A DNA stretch of 12,302 nucleotides from an uncultured Ruminococcus sp. (GTDB lineage Bacteria; Bacillota; Clostridia; Oscillospirales; Ruminococcaceae): assembly GCA_905199285.1 (NCBI GenBank), contig CAJKFZ010000067.1:1-12302 (forward strand). Direction: 5' to 3'. The notes under the pieces are model-generated. The model had not been told where the DNA came from and ran no database searches. It saw nothing but the letters and a program-made list of their open reading frames with translations. The position numbers were made by a program, and so were the translations under genes. Shown piece after piece: positions 1 through 7,140 of this stretch. How positions within the stretch are numbered: the stretch's first letter is position 1; each line of letters begins with the position of its first letter.

Positions 1-2
1 GC

Positions 3-524
3 AGCCTGGCGAGCCAGACTCAAAGCCAAAGTCTGATTGATTTCATCAATGGCTCCCCTCATGAATCATCGGATTCGGGATTTCATATTCCTTTAGCTGT
101 TAAGATAATTCTTATATCGATATTATTGATCATTCTTATAGCAGGAATCATACTCCTGCGACGTATGGTTATCATTCATATAAGGATGAATAGATTTACA
201 AAGGGAAAAACTTCTGAAAGAATCGGTTATATGTATGCCTATGCAGAAAAACTTCTTTTAATGTTCAGACTGAAGAATGATGATAATAATTATACAGCAT
301 TCGCTGAAAATGTAGAGGCTGCACTCGGCGGAGAATTATTCGAGAAAAACAGCTTCAGAAACTTTATGAATATCGCTCTCAGAACAAACTTCAGCGGAAA
401 TGCGCCAAATAAAGACGAACTGAAATTCTGCGAAGATCTTGTTAATCAAATTTCTGAGGGCATATATGCAAAATCAAGTCTTATCCGTAAGATATGGCTT
501 AAAATCGGAAATGTTCTTATATAG
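3..524 (+). CDS. C-terminal part of a membrane protein, possibly transglutaminase-like/DUF4129 (5' end outside window)
   Basis: The frame is open from the left edge to a TAG at 522-524, giving 173 visible residues, so the gene starts outside the window. The visible part begins with a polar, Ser/Gln-rich stretch, then one strong transmembrane helix (about visible residues 32-56), then a basic RR boundary and a soluble tail of about 110 residues containing ERIGYMYAYAEKLL and TAFAENVEAALGG. A helix followed by a short helical cytoplasmic tail with a Tyr-rich start resembles the DUF4129 end of membrane-anchored transglutaminase-like proteins. The catalytic domain that would prove this is not in the window, so the family is a guess. 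By the positive-inside rule the tail should be cytoplasmic. The next gene begins 10 nt downstream with its ribosome site overlapping the stop, so the two are very likely co-transcribed. Confidence 0.6.
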   Translation, partial: SLASQTQSQSLIDFINGSPHESSDSGFHIPLAVKIILISILLIILIAGIILLRRMVIIHIRMNRFTKGKTSERIGYMYAYAEKLLLMFRLKNDDNNYTAFAENVEAALGGELFEKNSFRNFMNIALRTNFSGNAPNKDELKFCEDLVNQISEGIYAKSSLIRKIWLKIGNVLI

Positions 525-534
525 GAGGCAAAAA

Positions 535-1095
535 ATGAAAGTTAGTAAATCCGGATTTATTTCAAAAGGAATATTATTGGCTGCCGCAGGTATAATCATT
601 GCGTTTATTCCGCAGATAATCAATATGGCATTCTACATTATAGGCGGAATAGTTATCGCCGCCTGTATAATTACGTTTATATCCTCGCTTTTTTCAGGAG
701 AACCGGGAGTAATGCTTCCAAGCAGTATCGGAGGTATTCTCTTGGGAATCGTTATAATTTTTCTTCCGAAAATTATTTCTTTTGGCATAGCAATAATCGG
801 CGGAATCGTTTTTTCTATCATGGGAATAACAAAGCTTATCACAGCCTTTAATTACAATAAGCCAAAAAATACAAGAATATTTAATGGAATATGCGGTGTT
901 CTTCTTATGATAACTGCGATAATACTGTTTGTTAATCCATTCGGAGCAGCAAGCGCAGCACGTTTTATTATCGGAATCGTTATTATTCTGTATAGTTTGT
1001 TCTATTTCTATGCCGCATATGTTGCCTCTGAAAGAGACAAAAACGCATCTCCGGATATTATCGATGTTACAAATTTTACAATTGATGACAAATAA
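535..1095 (+). CDS. DUF308/HdeD-like integral membrane protein
   Basis: This 186-aa protein is nearly all hydrophobic. Six predicted membrane helices fall into three similar hairpins, at about residues 12-50, 64-105 and 116-163. Each hairpin opens with a (G)GILL/GVLL-type segment and a Pro-containing turn (IPQII, LPKII, VNPF), and then has an IIGGIV/IIGIVI segment. This threefold repeat is typical of the DUF308/HdeD family, whose molecular function is mostly unknown (HdeD is tied to acid resistance in E. coli). A charged tail of about 20 residues ends the protein. The ATG at 535 is chosen because AGGAGG ends 6 nt upstream, overlapping the TAG of the preceding gene. The same frame stays open further upstream, but only inside that preceding gene. 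A strong hairpin terminator follows the stop by 7 nt. Confidence 0.8.
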   Translation: MKVSKSGFISKGILLAAAGIIIAFIPQIINMAFYIIGGIVIAACIITFISSLFSGEPGVMLPSSIGGILLGIVIIFLPKIISFGIAIIGGIVFSIMGITKLITAFNYNKPKNTRIFNGICGVLLMITAIILFVNPFGAASAARFIIGIVIILYSLFYFYAAYVASERDKNASPDIIDVTNFTIDDK

Positions 1096-1102
1096 AAAAT
1101 CA

Positions 1103-1136
1103 AGCTGCTGTACTTTTTAGTACAGCAGCTCTTTTT
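1103..1136. terminator. Bidirectional rho-independent terminator between convergent genes
   Basis: A perfect 12-bp stem, AGCTGCTGTACT (1103-1114) with AGTACAGCAGCT (1119-1130), closes a TTTT loop and is followed by CTTTTT on the plus strand. On the minus strand the same stem is followed by TGATTTTTT. It therefore should stop both the plus-strand membrane-protein transcript and the minus-strand aminopeptidase operon, whose last gene ends at 1160. Confidence 0.93.
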
Positions 1137-1159
1137 ATAATTTATTTCAGAACTTCTTC

Positions 1160-2563
1160 TCAATCCTCAACAAACGCCATAAAAGCCTTATATGCCATAT
1201 ATGTGTCTATCTTTGAAACAATTTCGTAAGGAGCGTGCATCGAAAGTACAGGAACTCCAAGATCAATTGTGTCAACATTGAGATTAGCTATATATGCAGC
1301 AACTGTTCCGCCGCCGCCCTCGTCAACTTTTCCAAGCTCTCCGGTCTGCCAGATAACGTTCTTTTCGTCCATAAGCCGTCTGATTCTTCCTGTAAATTCT
1401 GCGGAAGCGTCTGATGTGCCGGACTTTCCTCTTGCTCCGGTATATTTTGTCACAACAACTCCTCTGTTGATATATGCGCAGTTATTTCGCTCGTTTACTT
1501 CTGGGAAAGTCGGATCAAATGCTGCATTTACGTCGGCAGAAAGGCATTCCGAAACAGAGAGAACCGTTCTTCCGTCAGAACCGAGAGCTTCTGCAATATC
1601 AGCGATAAAATATTCAAGATAAGCTGAGCAAAGACCTGTATTGCCGTCGCTTCCTGTTTCTTCCTTATCCGTAAGAACCGTTACAACCGTATGAACCGGA
1701 TTTTTACAGTCAACAGTTGCTCTGAGAGCCGGATATGCGCAAACCTTATCGTCGTGACCGTAGGCGCCGATCATGCTTCTGTCAAAGCCAATGTCCCTTG
1801 CCTTGAACGCAGGAACTGCTTCAAGCTCTGATGAAATGAAATCAGCCTCTGTGATTCCGTATTTTTCAAAAAGAATATTCATGATATTAAGCTTAACTGC
1901 GCCGCTTTCCTCGTCATCCTTGAATGGACGTGAGCCGATGAGAATATTAAGCTGTTCGCCGGTAATTCCCTTAGCAAGAGTTTTCGACATCTGTGTGTTG
2001 GCAAGGTGGGGAAGAAGATCAGTCACACAGAAAACCGGATCGCTCTCATCCTCGCCGATAGATACGTTGACCGATGTTCCGTCCGCCTTGCAGACAACTC
2101 CATGAAGTGCGAGAGGTATCGTAGTCCACTGATACTTCTTGATTCCGCCGTAGTAATGAGTTTTAAAAAGAGCCAGCTCGGTATCCTCATAAAGCGGATT
2201 CTGCTTTAAATCGAGTCTTGGCGAGTCGATATGAGCCGCACAAAGTCTTACGCCCTCTTCAATAGGAGCTGTACCGATAACTGCCATAAGAACGGCTTTT
2301 CCACGGTTATTGCGGTAAATTTTATCGCCGGCATTAAGCTTCATTCCCTTTTTGTATTCGACATAGCCGTTCTGCTTTAAAAGCTCTATCGAATAAACAA
2401 CAGCTTCACGCTCAATTTTTGCCTTATCCATAAAATCTTTATAGTCCTCGCAGAAGCTGTCGCAATCGGCAAGTTCCTCTTCAGACATATTGTACACTGC
2501 ATTTTTACGGTTAAAAAGAAGCTTATCCTTTAATTCTTTTACTAACTCGTTATTTTTCTCCAT
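1160..2563 (-). CDS. M18 family zinc aminopeptidase (aspartyl aminopeptidase-like)
   Basis: This 467-aa protein is full length for the M18 family, cytoplasmic di-zinc exopeptidases that remove N-terminal residues (often acidic ones) from peptides. Metal and catalytic motifs are present in order: AAHIDSPRLD (His111, Asp113), YGHDDKVCAYPAL (Asp271), TDKEETGSDG (Glu301/Glu302), LSADVNAAFDP (Asp344) and SMHAPYEIVS (His443). The glycine-rich DEGGGGTVAAYIA stretch near 414-426 also fits the family. The ATG at 2563 lies 1 nt after the coaE stop, and a GGGAG ribosome site sits inside the end of coaE, so it is the last gene of the prfA-coaE operon and probably translationally coupled. The terminator at 1103-1136 follows it. 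Substrate preference cannot be told from sequence alone. Confidence 0.93.
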   Translation of the reverse strand: MEKNNELVKELKDKLLFNRKNAVYNMSEEELADCDSFCEDYKDFMDKAKIEREAVVYSIELLKQNGYVEYKKGMKLNAGDKIYRNNRGKAVLMAVIGTAPIEEGVRLCAAHIDSPRLDLKQNPLYEDTELALFKTHYYGGIKKYQWTTIPLALHGVVCKADGTSVNVSIGEDESDPVFCVTDLLPHLANTQMSKTLAKGITGEQLNILIGSRPFKDDEESGAVKLNIMNILFEKYGITEADFISSELEAVPAFKARDIGFDRSMIGAYGHDDKVCAYPALRATVDCKNPVHTVVTVLTDKEETGSDGNTGLCSAYLEYFIADIAEALGSDGRTVLSVSECLSADVNAAFDPTFPEVNERNNCAYINRGVVVTKYTGARGKSGTSDASAEFTGRIRRLMDEKNVIWQTGELGKVDEGGGGTVAAYIANLNVDTIDLGVPVLSMHAPYEIVSKIDTYMAYKAFMAFVED

Positions 2564-2564
2564 T

Positions 2565-3245
2565 TTAAATATACTCCCTTCTTAAAATAGTGTTATCAAC
2601 ACCTGTGCTGTCAGAGTTTTCACGATTTAAATAAAAATCTTTTATCTTATCGGAAACCTCTTTAGAAATCTCATTAACGGTATCTATATGACCGTTATTA
2701 TGGATTATGTAATCTGAATGCGATGTAAAAAACTCCTCCTCAAGCTGAGAATTCATACGCTTTCTTGCCTGTTCCCGAGTTAAGTCATCACGGGAAATAA
2801 TACGCTTTTCACGAATATCAGCATCTGCAAGCACAGAAATAATTATCTCGCAAAAATCGTCGGCACGGCTTTCAAAAAGCGTCGGAGCATCAAGAAGAAT
2901 AAATTTCTCGCCGCATTCTTCATATTCCCTTATTCTTTTCAGAATAGCTCCGGTGATATATGGATATATGATAGAATTAAGAGTTTCCAGCTTTGCTTTA
3001 TCTGAAAAAACGATTGATGCAAGAGCCTTTCTGTTAAGCGTTTTATCGGGATTGATTATCTCGTTTCCAAAAAAATCTTCTATTTCCTCAAGACATCTGC
3101 TCCCCTTTTCAACAACTTCTCTGGCAACGATGTCGGCATTGATAATCGAATATCCGTTGGCAGCAAAAACCTTTGAAACCGTACTCTTTCCGGCACCAGT
3201 CTGTCCTGTAAGCCCCACAACCATAACTCCGCTTAAACTGTTCAT
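2565..3245 (-). CDS. coaE: Dephospho-CoA kinase
   Basis: CoaE phosphorylates the 3'-hydroxyl of dephospho-CoA with ATP, the last step of coenzyme A synthesis. The 226-aa product has the family P-loop GLTGQTGAGKST (residues 11-22, Lys20), the substrate-side INADIVAREVV motif (Asp38), a LLDAPTLFES strand (117-126) and the SRDDLTREQARKRMNSQ lid region (151-167). It is about 20 residues longer than most relatives because of a polar tail after residue 205. The ATG at 3245 overlaps the TGA of the preceding gene (ATGA, 4 nt) and has GAGGTGA about 8 nt upstream. Met8 is a possible shorter start just before the beta strand, but it has no better ribosome site. It is the fourth gene of the operon, with only 1 nt before the aminopeptidase start. 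Confidence 0.95.
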   Translation of the reverse strand: MNSLSGVMVVGLTGQTGAGKSTVSKVFAANGYSIINADIVAREVVEKGSRCLEEIEDFFGNEIINPDKTLNRKALASIVFSDKAKLETLNSIIYPYITGAILKRIREYEECGEKFILLDAPTLFESRADDFCEIIISVLADADIREKRIISRDDLTREQARKRMNSQLEEEFFTSHSDYIIHNNGHIDTVNEISKEVSDKIKDFYLNRENSDSTGVDNTILRREYI

Positions 3246-4255
3246 ATCCTTATCACCTCAAATCCCGCCGCCCTTATGAGACGGTTATATACTGCAAGCC
3301 CAACTCCCTCAACCGAAGGCGCTCGCACATAAACTTTTTTTGCTCCTATATCATCAAGTTCACGCAGCCTCTGGAATATCCAATGAGCCTGCTGAACGCT
3401 GTTCTTACCGTATGTAAGAAATTTATATGGGAAATTTTTTGCATCACCGTCAAAAATAAGACAATAAGTATCCTCGGAAATATTTCCGCCGACGTAACTT
3501 ATAAAATCATCAATAGAACTCTCTACCATTATTATATCCGCTTTCGGCGAATAATGCTTATATTTCATTCCCGGAGAAGCGGCTTTCTGTCCGGATTCAA
3601 GTTCATGAAGTATCGCATGGTCGATTATAACGTAATTGCAGACTTCAAGCAGCATCTCTCTTGTTATACATCCCGGACGCAGAATTCTTACTGCATTTTG
3701 ATTTTCTATAGCGATAACCGTTGATTCAACTCCGAATTCAGACTGTCCTCCGTCTACGACAGCGGCGATTTTTCCGCTCATATCACGCATAACGTGTTCG
3801 GCGGAAGTCGGACTCGGATAGCCGGACGTATTTGCCGACGGAGCTGCTATCGGACATCCAGAAAGCTCAATTATCCTCTTCATTACAGGATGCGACGGCA
3901 CTCTTATCCCCACAGTATCAAGTCCGCCGGACGTTACCATAGGGATTTTTTCGTTTTTCGGAAGAACTATTGTAAGCGGTCCGGGACAAAATCTGTCTGC
4001 AAGACGATATGCAAGCTCCGGTATATTTTTTGTATACTCTTTTGCGGAAGAAAAATCTGCAAGATGAACTATAAGCGGATTATCTGCCGGTCTGCCTTTT
4101 GCCTCAAAAATGCGCTTCACGGCATCTTCGTTTGAAGCGTCTGCTCCGAGACCGTATACAGTTTCCGTCGGAATCCCGACTATTTCTCCGTTTTTTATAA
4201 ATTCTGCCGCTTTTTCAAGCTGAGACCGGCTATCGTTTAACAAAATCGTTTCCAT
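3242..4255 (-). CDS. L-threonylcarbamoyladenylate synthase, long Sua5 type (tRNA t6A synthesis)
   Basis: Sua5/TsaC enzymes make threonylcarbamoyl-AMP from threonine, bicarbonate and ATP for the t6A37 modification of ANN-decoding tRNAs. The 337-aa protein is the long two-domain Sua5 form (as in B. subtilis YwlC), not the short TsaC form. Residues 10-205 carry the YrdC-like fold: GIPTETVYGLGADA (27-40), KGRPADNPLIVH (53-64), APSANTSG (138-145) and ESTVI...ILRPG (177-195). The C-terminal Sua5 domain starts with SPGMKYKHYSPKA (227-239) and ends near residue 337. The ATG at 4255 follows the prfA stop by 5 nt, with AGGAAG located inside the end of prfA. Its TGA overlaps coaE. Linkage to RF1 is common in Firmicutes. 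Confidence 0.95.
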   Translation of the reverse strand: METILLNDSRSQLEKAAEFIKNGEIVGIPTETVYGLGADASNEDAVKRIFEAKGRPADNPLIVHLADFSSAKEYTKNIPELAYRLADRFCPGPLTIVLPKNEKIPMVTSGGLDTVGIRVPSHPVMKRIIELSGCPIAAPSANTSGYPSPTSAEHVMRDMSGKIAAVVDGGQSEFGVESTVIAIENQNAVRILRPGCITREMLLEVCNYVIIDHAILHELESGQKAASPGMKYKHYSPKADIIMVESSIDDFISYVGGNISEDTYCLIFDGDAKNFPYKFLTYGKNSVQQAHWIFQRLRELDDIGAKKVYVRAPSVEGVGLAVYNRLIRAAGFEVIRI

Positions 4256-4260
4256 AATTT

Positions 4261-5334
4261 TTACGCTTCCTGATTTGCAAGCTTTGCTGCCTGATCGGCA
4301 GTTGCGAGCGCATCGAATACTTCATCAAGATTTCCGTTAAGAGCGTCTTCAAGACGATAAAGAGTAAGTCCGATTCTATGGTCGGTAATACGTCCCTGCG
4401 GATAATTATACGTTCTTATTCTTTCCGAGCGATCGCCTGTTCCTACCTGCATTTTTCTTTCCGATGCAATTTTGGCGTCGTGTTCTTCCTGCATAGCCTC
4501 ATAAATTCTTGAGCGCAGGATCTTCATTGCCTTGTCTTTATTTTTGTGCTGGCTTCTTTCATCCTGACATTCAACAACAACATTAGTCGGAAGATATGTG
4601 ATTCTTACAGCGGACTCTGTTTTATTTATATGCTGACCGCCTGCTCCGCTTGCACGGAAATAGTCTATTTTCAGATCTGTCGGATTAATTTCAAGTTCAA
4701 CCTCGTCCGCTTCGACAAGAACCGCAACCGTTACAGTTGAAGTATGAATACGTCCTTGAGACTCGGTTTCAGGAACACGCTGAACACGATGAACTCCGCT
4801 TTCATATTTAAGTCGTGAATACGCTCCGCTGCCTTCGATAGAGAAGCTTATTTCCTTAAATCCGCCAAGTTCAGTCGGGTTTGCATTAAGGACCTCCTGC
4901 TTCCAGCCTCTGGCTTCGGCATACATTGAATACATTCTGTAAAGCGAATTTGCGAACAAAGAAGCTTCTTCTCCGCCTGCACCGCCTCTTATCTCAATAA
5001 TAACATTTTTTTCATCATTCGGATCTTTCGGCAGAAGAAGAACCTTCAATTCCTGAGTGGTACGTTCCATATCTTCTTTTGCTTCTTCAAATTCCAACTG
5101 AACCATCTCACGGAAATCCTTTTCAAGCCCTCCGCCGTCGAGAAGTTCTTTGGCTTCTTCAAAAGCTTCACGAGCCTTGTTATATTCACGGTATTTTTCA
5201 ATGACCGGAGTCATGTTCTTATATTCCTTCATAAGCTGCGAATAAAGCTTATTGTCGCTTATAATATCCGGATTCATAAGCTTACGGCTTATTTCTTCAT
5301 ATTTTTCTTCCATTACTGCAAGTTTTTCAAACAT
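4261..5334 (-). CDS. prfA: Peptide chain release factor 1 (RF1)
   Basis: RF1 reads UAA and UAG in the ribosomal A site and triggers hydrolysis of peptidyl-tRNA. With the start chosen here the product has 357 aa, normal for RF1. The stop-codon reading tripeptide is P-E-T (188-190, in HRVQRVPETESQGRIHTS), which marks RF1 rather than RF2 (SPF). The catalytic GGQ is at 232-234 in RASGAGGQHINKTESAVR. An N-terminal helical domain and the GGAGGEEASLFA stretch (117-128) are also typical. Two ATGs compete, at 5340 and 5334. AAAGGAG (5342-5348) is 1 nt from the first and 7 nt from the second, and RF1 proteins usually begin M-F/L-x-K/R-L, so the ATG at 5334 is preferred. It sits 47 nt after the DUF951 gene and 5 nt before the Sua5 gene. 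Confidence 0.96.
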   Translation of the reverse strand: MFEKLAVMEEKYEEISRKLMNPDIISDNKLYSQLMKEYKNMTPVIEKYREYNKAREAFEEAKELLDGGGLEKDFREMVQLEFEEAKEDMERTTQELKVLLLPKDPNDEKNVIIEIRGGAGGEEASLFANSLYRMYSMYAEARGWKQEVLNANPTELGGFKEISFSIEGSGAYSRLKYESGVHRVQRVPETESQGRIHTSTVTVAVLVEADEVELEINPTDLKIDYFRASGAGGQHINKTESAVRITYLPTNVVVECQDERSQHKNKDKAMKILRSRIYEAMQEEHDAKIASERKMQVGTGDRSERIRTYNYPQGRITDHRIGLTLYRLEDALNGNLDEVFDALATADQAAKLANQEA

Positions 5335-5341
5335 CTTCATT

Positions 5342-5348
5342 CTCCTTT
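5342..5348 (-). promoter_or_regulatory. Ribosome binding site that decides the prfA start
   Basis: AAAGGAG lies 7 nt before the ATG at 5334 but only 1 nt before the in-frame ATG at 5340. The spacing makes the downstream ATG the likely start and trims two residues (M-K) from the longest reading. Confidence 0.75.
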
Positions 5349-5381
5349 AAAATAAATATCAATAAAAAACGCCGCAGTAAG

Positions 5382-5570
5382 CTAACCTTCTTCTACCCGT
5401 TTTATTTTACGGATACTTTTTTCAATTTTGCTTCTTGGAACCATAAACTCTCTGGAACATTTCATGCATCTTAATTTAAAATCCATTCCTGAACGTATCA
5501 CATACATCTCATTTGAACCGCAAGGGTGATTTTTTTTCATAACAAGAATATCATTTGGTCTAACATCCAA
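5382..5570 (-). CDS. DUF951 family small protein (YyzM-like, possible zinc-ribbon)
   Basis: This 62-aa basic protein matches the DUF951 family: a short beta-rich N-terminus, KKNHPCGSNEMYVIRSGMDFKL, then CMKC and VPRSKIEKSIRKI. His15/Cys17 of HPCG together with Cys35 and Cys38 look like a small metal site or nucleic-acid-binding finger, but no function is established for the family. The start is TTG at 5568-5570: a strong AAGGAGG (5579-5585) stands exactly 8 nt upstream, and no in-frame ATG precedes Met11, which lies inside the conserved beta segment. It ends with TAG at 5382-5384, 47 nt before the prfA start, and is the first gene after the promoter at 5616-5644. Confidence 0.87.
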   Translation of the reverse strand: MDVRPNDILVMKKNHPCGSNEMYVIRSGMDFKLRCMKCSREFMVPRSKIEKSIRKIKRVEEG

Positions 5571-5615
5571 AGTTGTTTCCTCCTTTGCAAAAACTCAAAA
5601 AATCGTACACTTCTA

Positions 5616-5644
5616 ATTATACCCTAAAACGTATTTTAAATCAA
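5616..5644 (-). promoter_or_regulatory. Sigma-A-type promoter of the DUF951-prfA-Sua5-coaE-M18 operon
   Basis: On the minus strand TTGATT (5639-5644) is followed after exactly 17 nt by a perfect TATAAT (5616-5621). Transcription should begin near 5608-5610, leaving a leader of about 40 nt before the TTG start at 5570. No other promoter of this quality was seen in the short junctions inside the operon, so all five genes probably depend on it. Confidence 0.8.
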
Positions 5645-5740
5645 TATTTAGAGAGTATATTTTTTTGATTTTGTGTAAAAATAATAAAAACCGCCACTTA
5701 AACATATTGAACTATACTAAAAAAATGAAAGGATGATAAA

Positions 5741-6094
5741 ATGATATCAAGAGTTTCAGCCGAGTTTGAAGCTCCAGAGCTTGCTGAGGCAGCGCTTGGA
5801 CGAATAAAAGAAAGCGTCGGAAATATTTATAAAACGGGAATAGTCTACAATAAAAAGTCAAACGAGGCATCAAGACTTCGCCATGGGATAACTTACACGG
5901 TTCTTCCTACTGCTGTTACAACGTATAATTATATCACGGCAGTAATGGAATCTCCGGCTTCGGAAGACGTTATACCAGAACCGCAGCGCCGCAGAACGGC
6001 TATGGCTTACGTTATTTGCGAGCATACAAGCAATAATAATGTAAGCGCAATTCTTAACGCTCTCGGAGGTCTTAATGTTCGTTCGGATTCATAA
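5741..6094 (+). CDS. Uncharacterised 117-aa protein
   Basis: I do not recognise this protein. It starts at ATG 5741 with GAAAGGATG about 8 nt upstream. The N-terminus reads as strand-helix-strand: RVSAEFEA, then PELAEAALGRIKESVG (12-27), then IYKTGIVYN (29-37). The C-terminus shows a second strand-helix-strand: MAYVICEHT (88-96), VSAILNALGG (101-110), LNVRSD. Between them lies a proline-rich, basic linker (PEPQRRR, 80-85). This duplicated pattern suggests a ferredoxin-like or ACT/stress-protein-like alpha/beta fold, which is inference only. No signal peptide, membrane helix or cysteine motif is present. It is divergent from the RF1 operon and lies 84 nt upstream of the S1-repeat gene on the same strand. 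A TATACT (5713-5718) could be a -10 box but has no convincing -35. Confidence 0.72.
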   Translation: MISRVSAEFEAPELAEAALGRIKESVGNIYKTGIVYNKKSNEASRLRHGITYTVLPTAVTTYNYITAVMESPASEDVIPEPQRRRTAMAYVICEHTSNNNVSAILNALGGLNVRSDS

Positions 6095-6178
6095 ACGTTA
6101 ATTTTGATACAACGTTCTACTTCCGTTGCTTTCCGCATAGAATTAACTATCCATGAACAGAATGACGGAGGTAAAAAT

Positions 6179-7093
6179 ATGAACTATAAACCCGAAGGCT
6201 CATTATTCAAAACAGATTTGAATTTGAAATTGATCTCATCTATTGAAGGACTTACAGAAGCAATGAACAAAGAAATTATTCTCGAAGCAAGAGTGTCCGT
6301 ATGTGATAATTCTCATAATCTTATAGTCGATCTTCCCTGCGGAAAGGGTATAATTCCACGGGAAGAGGGCGCAATAGGTATCGCTGAAGGAAAAACCCGT
6401 GATATAGCTCTTATATCACGGGTAAATAAACCGGTCTGCTTTATAGTCAAGGAGATAAAAGAAAATTCCGGAGACATAATTGCTGTTCTTTCGAGAAAAA
6501 CGGTTCAGGAAAAATGTATGGACGAATACATCAGCAAACTCACATCCGGAGACATTATTGAAGCGAGAGTTACTCATCTTGAACAATTCGGCTGTTTTGT
6601 AGATATAGGCTGCGGAATTCCATCTCTTATCCCTATTGACGCTATTTCAGTTTCGAGAATTTCTCATCCCTCGGACCGCTTCTCTACAGGTCAGTACATA
6701 AAAGCCGTTGTAAAATCAAACGACGGTTCCCGTATCTGCCTTACTCACAAAGAACTCCTCGGAACATGGGAAGAAAACGCTTCGCTTTTCTCATCGGGAG
6801 AAACAGTATCCGGAATAGTCCGTTCTATCGAAGATTACGGTATATTTGTCGAGCTTGCACCTAATCTTGCCGGTCTTGCCGAGCCGAAAGAAAATATTCA
6901 TGCCGGACAGAGCGTCAGCGTTTACATCAAAGCTCTTATTCCGGAAAAAATGAAAATCAAACTCATCATCGTAGATACCTGCGAGGATATTTCTCCCATT
7001 AAAGATATGAAATATTTTTTAAGCGAAAGTCACATCGAAACTTGGAATTACGCTTCCGAAGCGTCGGGAAAAACAATAACGTCTGTTTTCTAA
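6179..7093 (+). CDS. Protein with three S1-like RNA-binding repeats
   Basis: The 304-aa protein contains two clear S1 (OB-fold) domains: residues 122-190 (GDIIEARVTHLEQFGCFVDIG...) and 206-266 (GETVSGIVRSIEDYGIFVELAP...). A more divergent S1-like segment is at about 30-108 (ILEARVSVCDNSHNLIVDLP...). It resembles the shortened ribosomal protein S1 relatives of Clostridia and is expected to bind single-stranded RNA or mRNA. It is much shorter than E. coli S1 and is not fused to another enzyme. The ATG at 6179 is chosen because GGAGG (6167-6171) lies 7 nt before it; an upstream TTG at 6104 in the same frame has no ribosome site. The last 35 or so residues form a polar tail of unknown role. A terminator follows at 7101. 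Confidence 0.85.
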   Translation: MNYKPEGSLFKTDLNLKLISSIEGLTEAMNKEIILEARVSVCDNSHNLIVDLPCGKGIIPREEGAIGIAEGKTRDIALISRVNKPVCFIVKEIKENSGDIIAVLSRKTVQEKCMDEYISKLTSGDIIEARVTHLEQFGCFVDIGCGIPSLIPIDAISVSRISHPSDRFSTGQYIKAVVKSNDGSRICLTHKELLGTWEENASLFSSGETVSGIVRSIEDYGIFVELAPNLAGLAEPKENIHAGQSVSVYIKALIPEKMKIKLIIVDTCEDISPIKDMKYFLSESHIETWNYASEASGKTITSVF

Positions 7094-7100
7094 AAACAAA

Positions 7101-7139
7101 AGCTGTTGTACAATATAACGTACAACAGCTCATTTTTTT
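7101..7139. terminator. Bidirectional rho-independent terminator between S1-repeat gene and pfkA
   Basis: A perfect 11-bp stem, AGCTGTTGTAC (7101-7111) with GTACAACAGCT (7120-7130), encloses an 8-nt loop. CATTTTTTT follows on the plus strand and TTTGTTTTT on the minus strand, so it can end both the S1-repeat gene (stop at 7093) and pfkA (stop at 7141). Its arms closely match those of the terminator at 1103-1136. Confidence 0.92.
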
Positions 7140-7140
7140 A

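Noticed and set aside
439..534. Longer N-terminus for the DUF308-like protein
   Set aside because: It would run inside the preceding gene in another frame; AGGAGG placed just before the ATG at 535 fixes the start.
1269..1622. Open plus-strand frames opposite the M18 aminopeptidase gene
   Set aside because: They lie antisense to a gene with full family motifs, lack ribosome sites and give low-complexity Ser/Pro-rich translations.
6104..6178. TTG start giving the S1-repeat protein 25 more residues
   Set aside because: No ribosome site precedes the TTG, while GGAGG stands 7 nt before the ATG at 6179.
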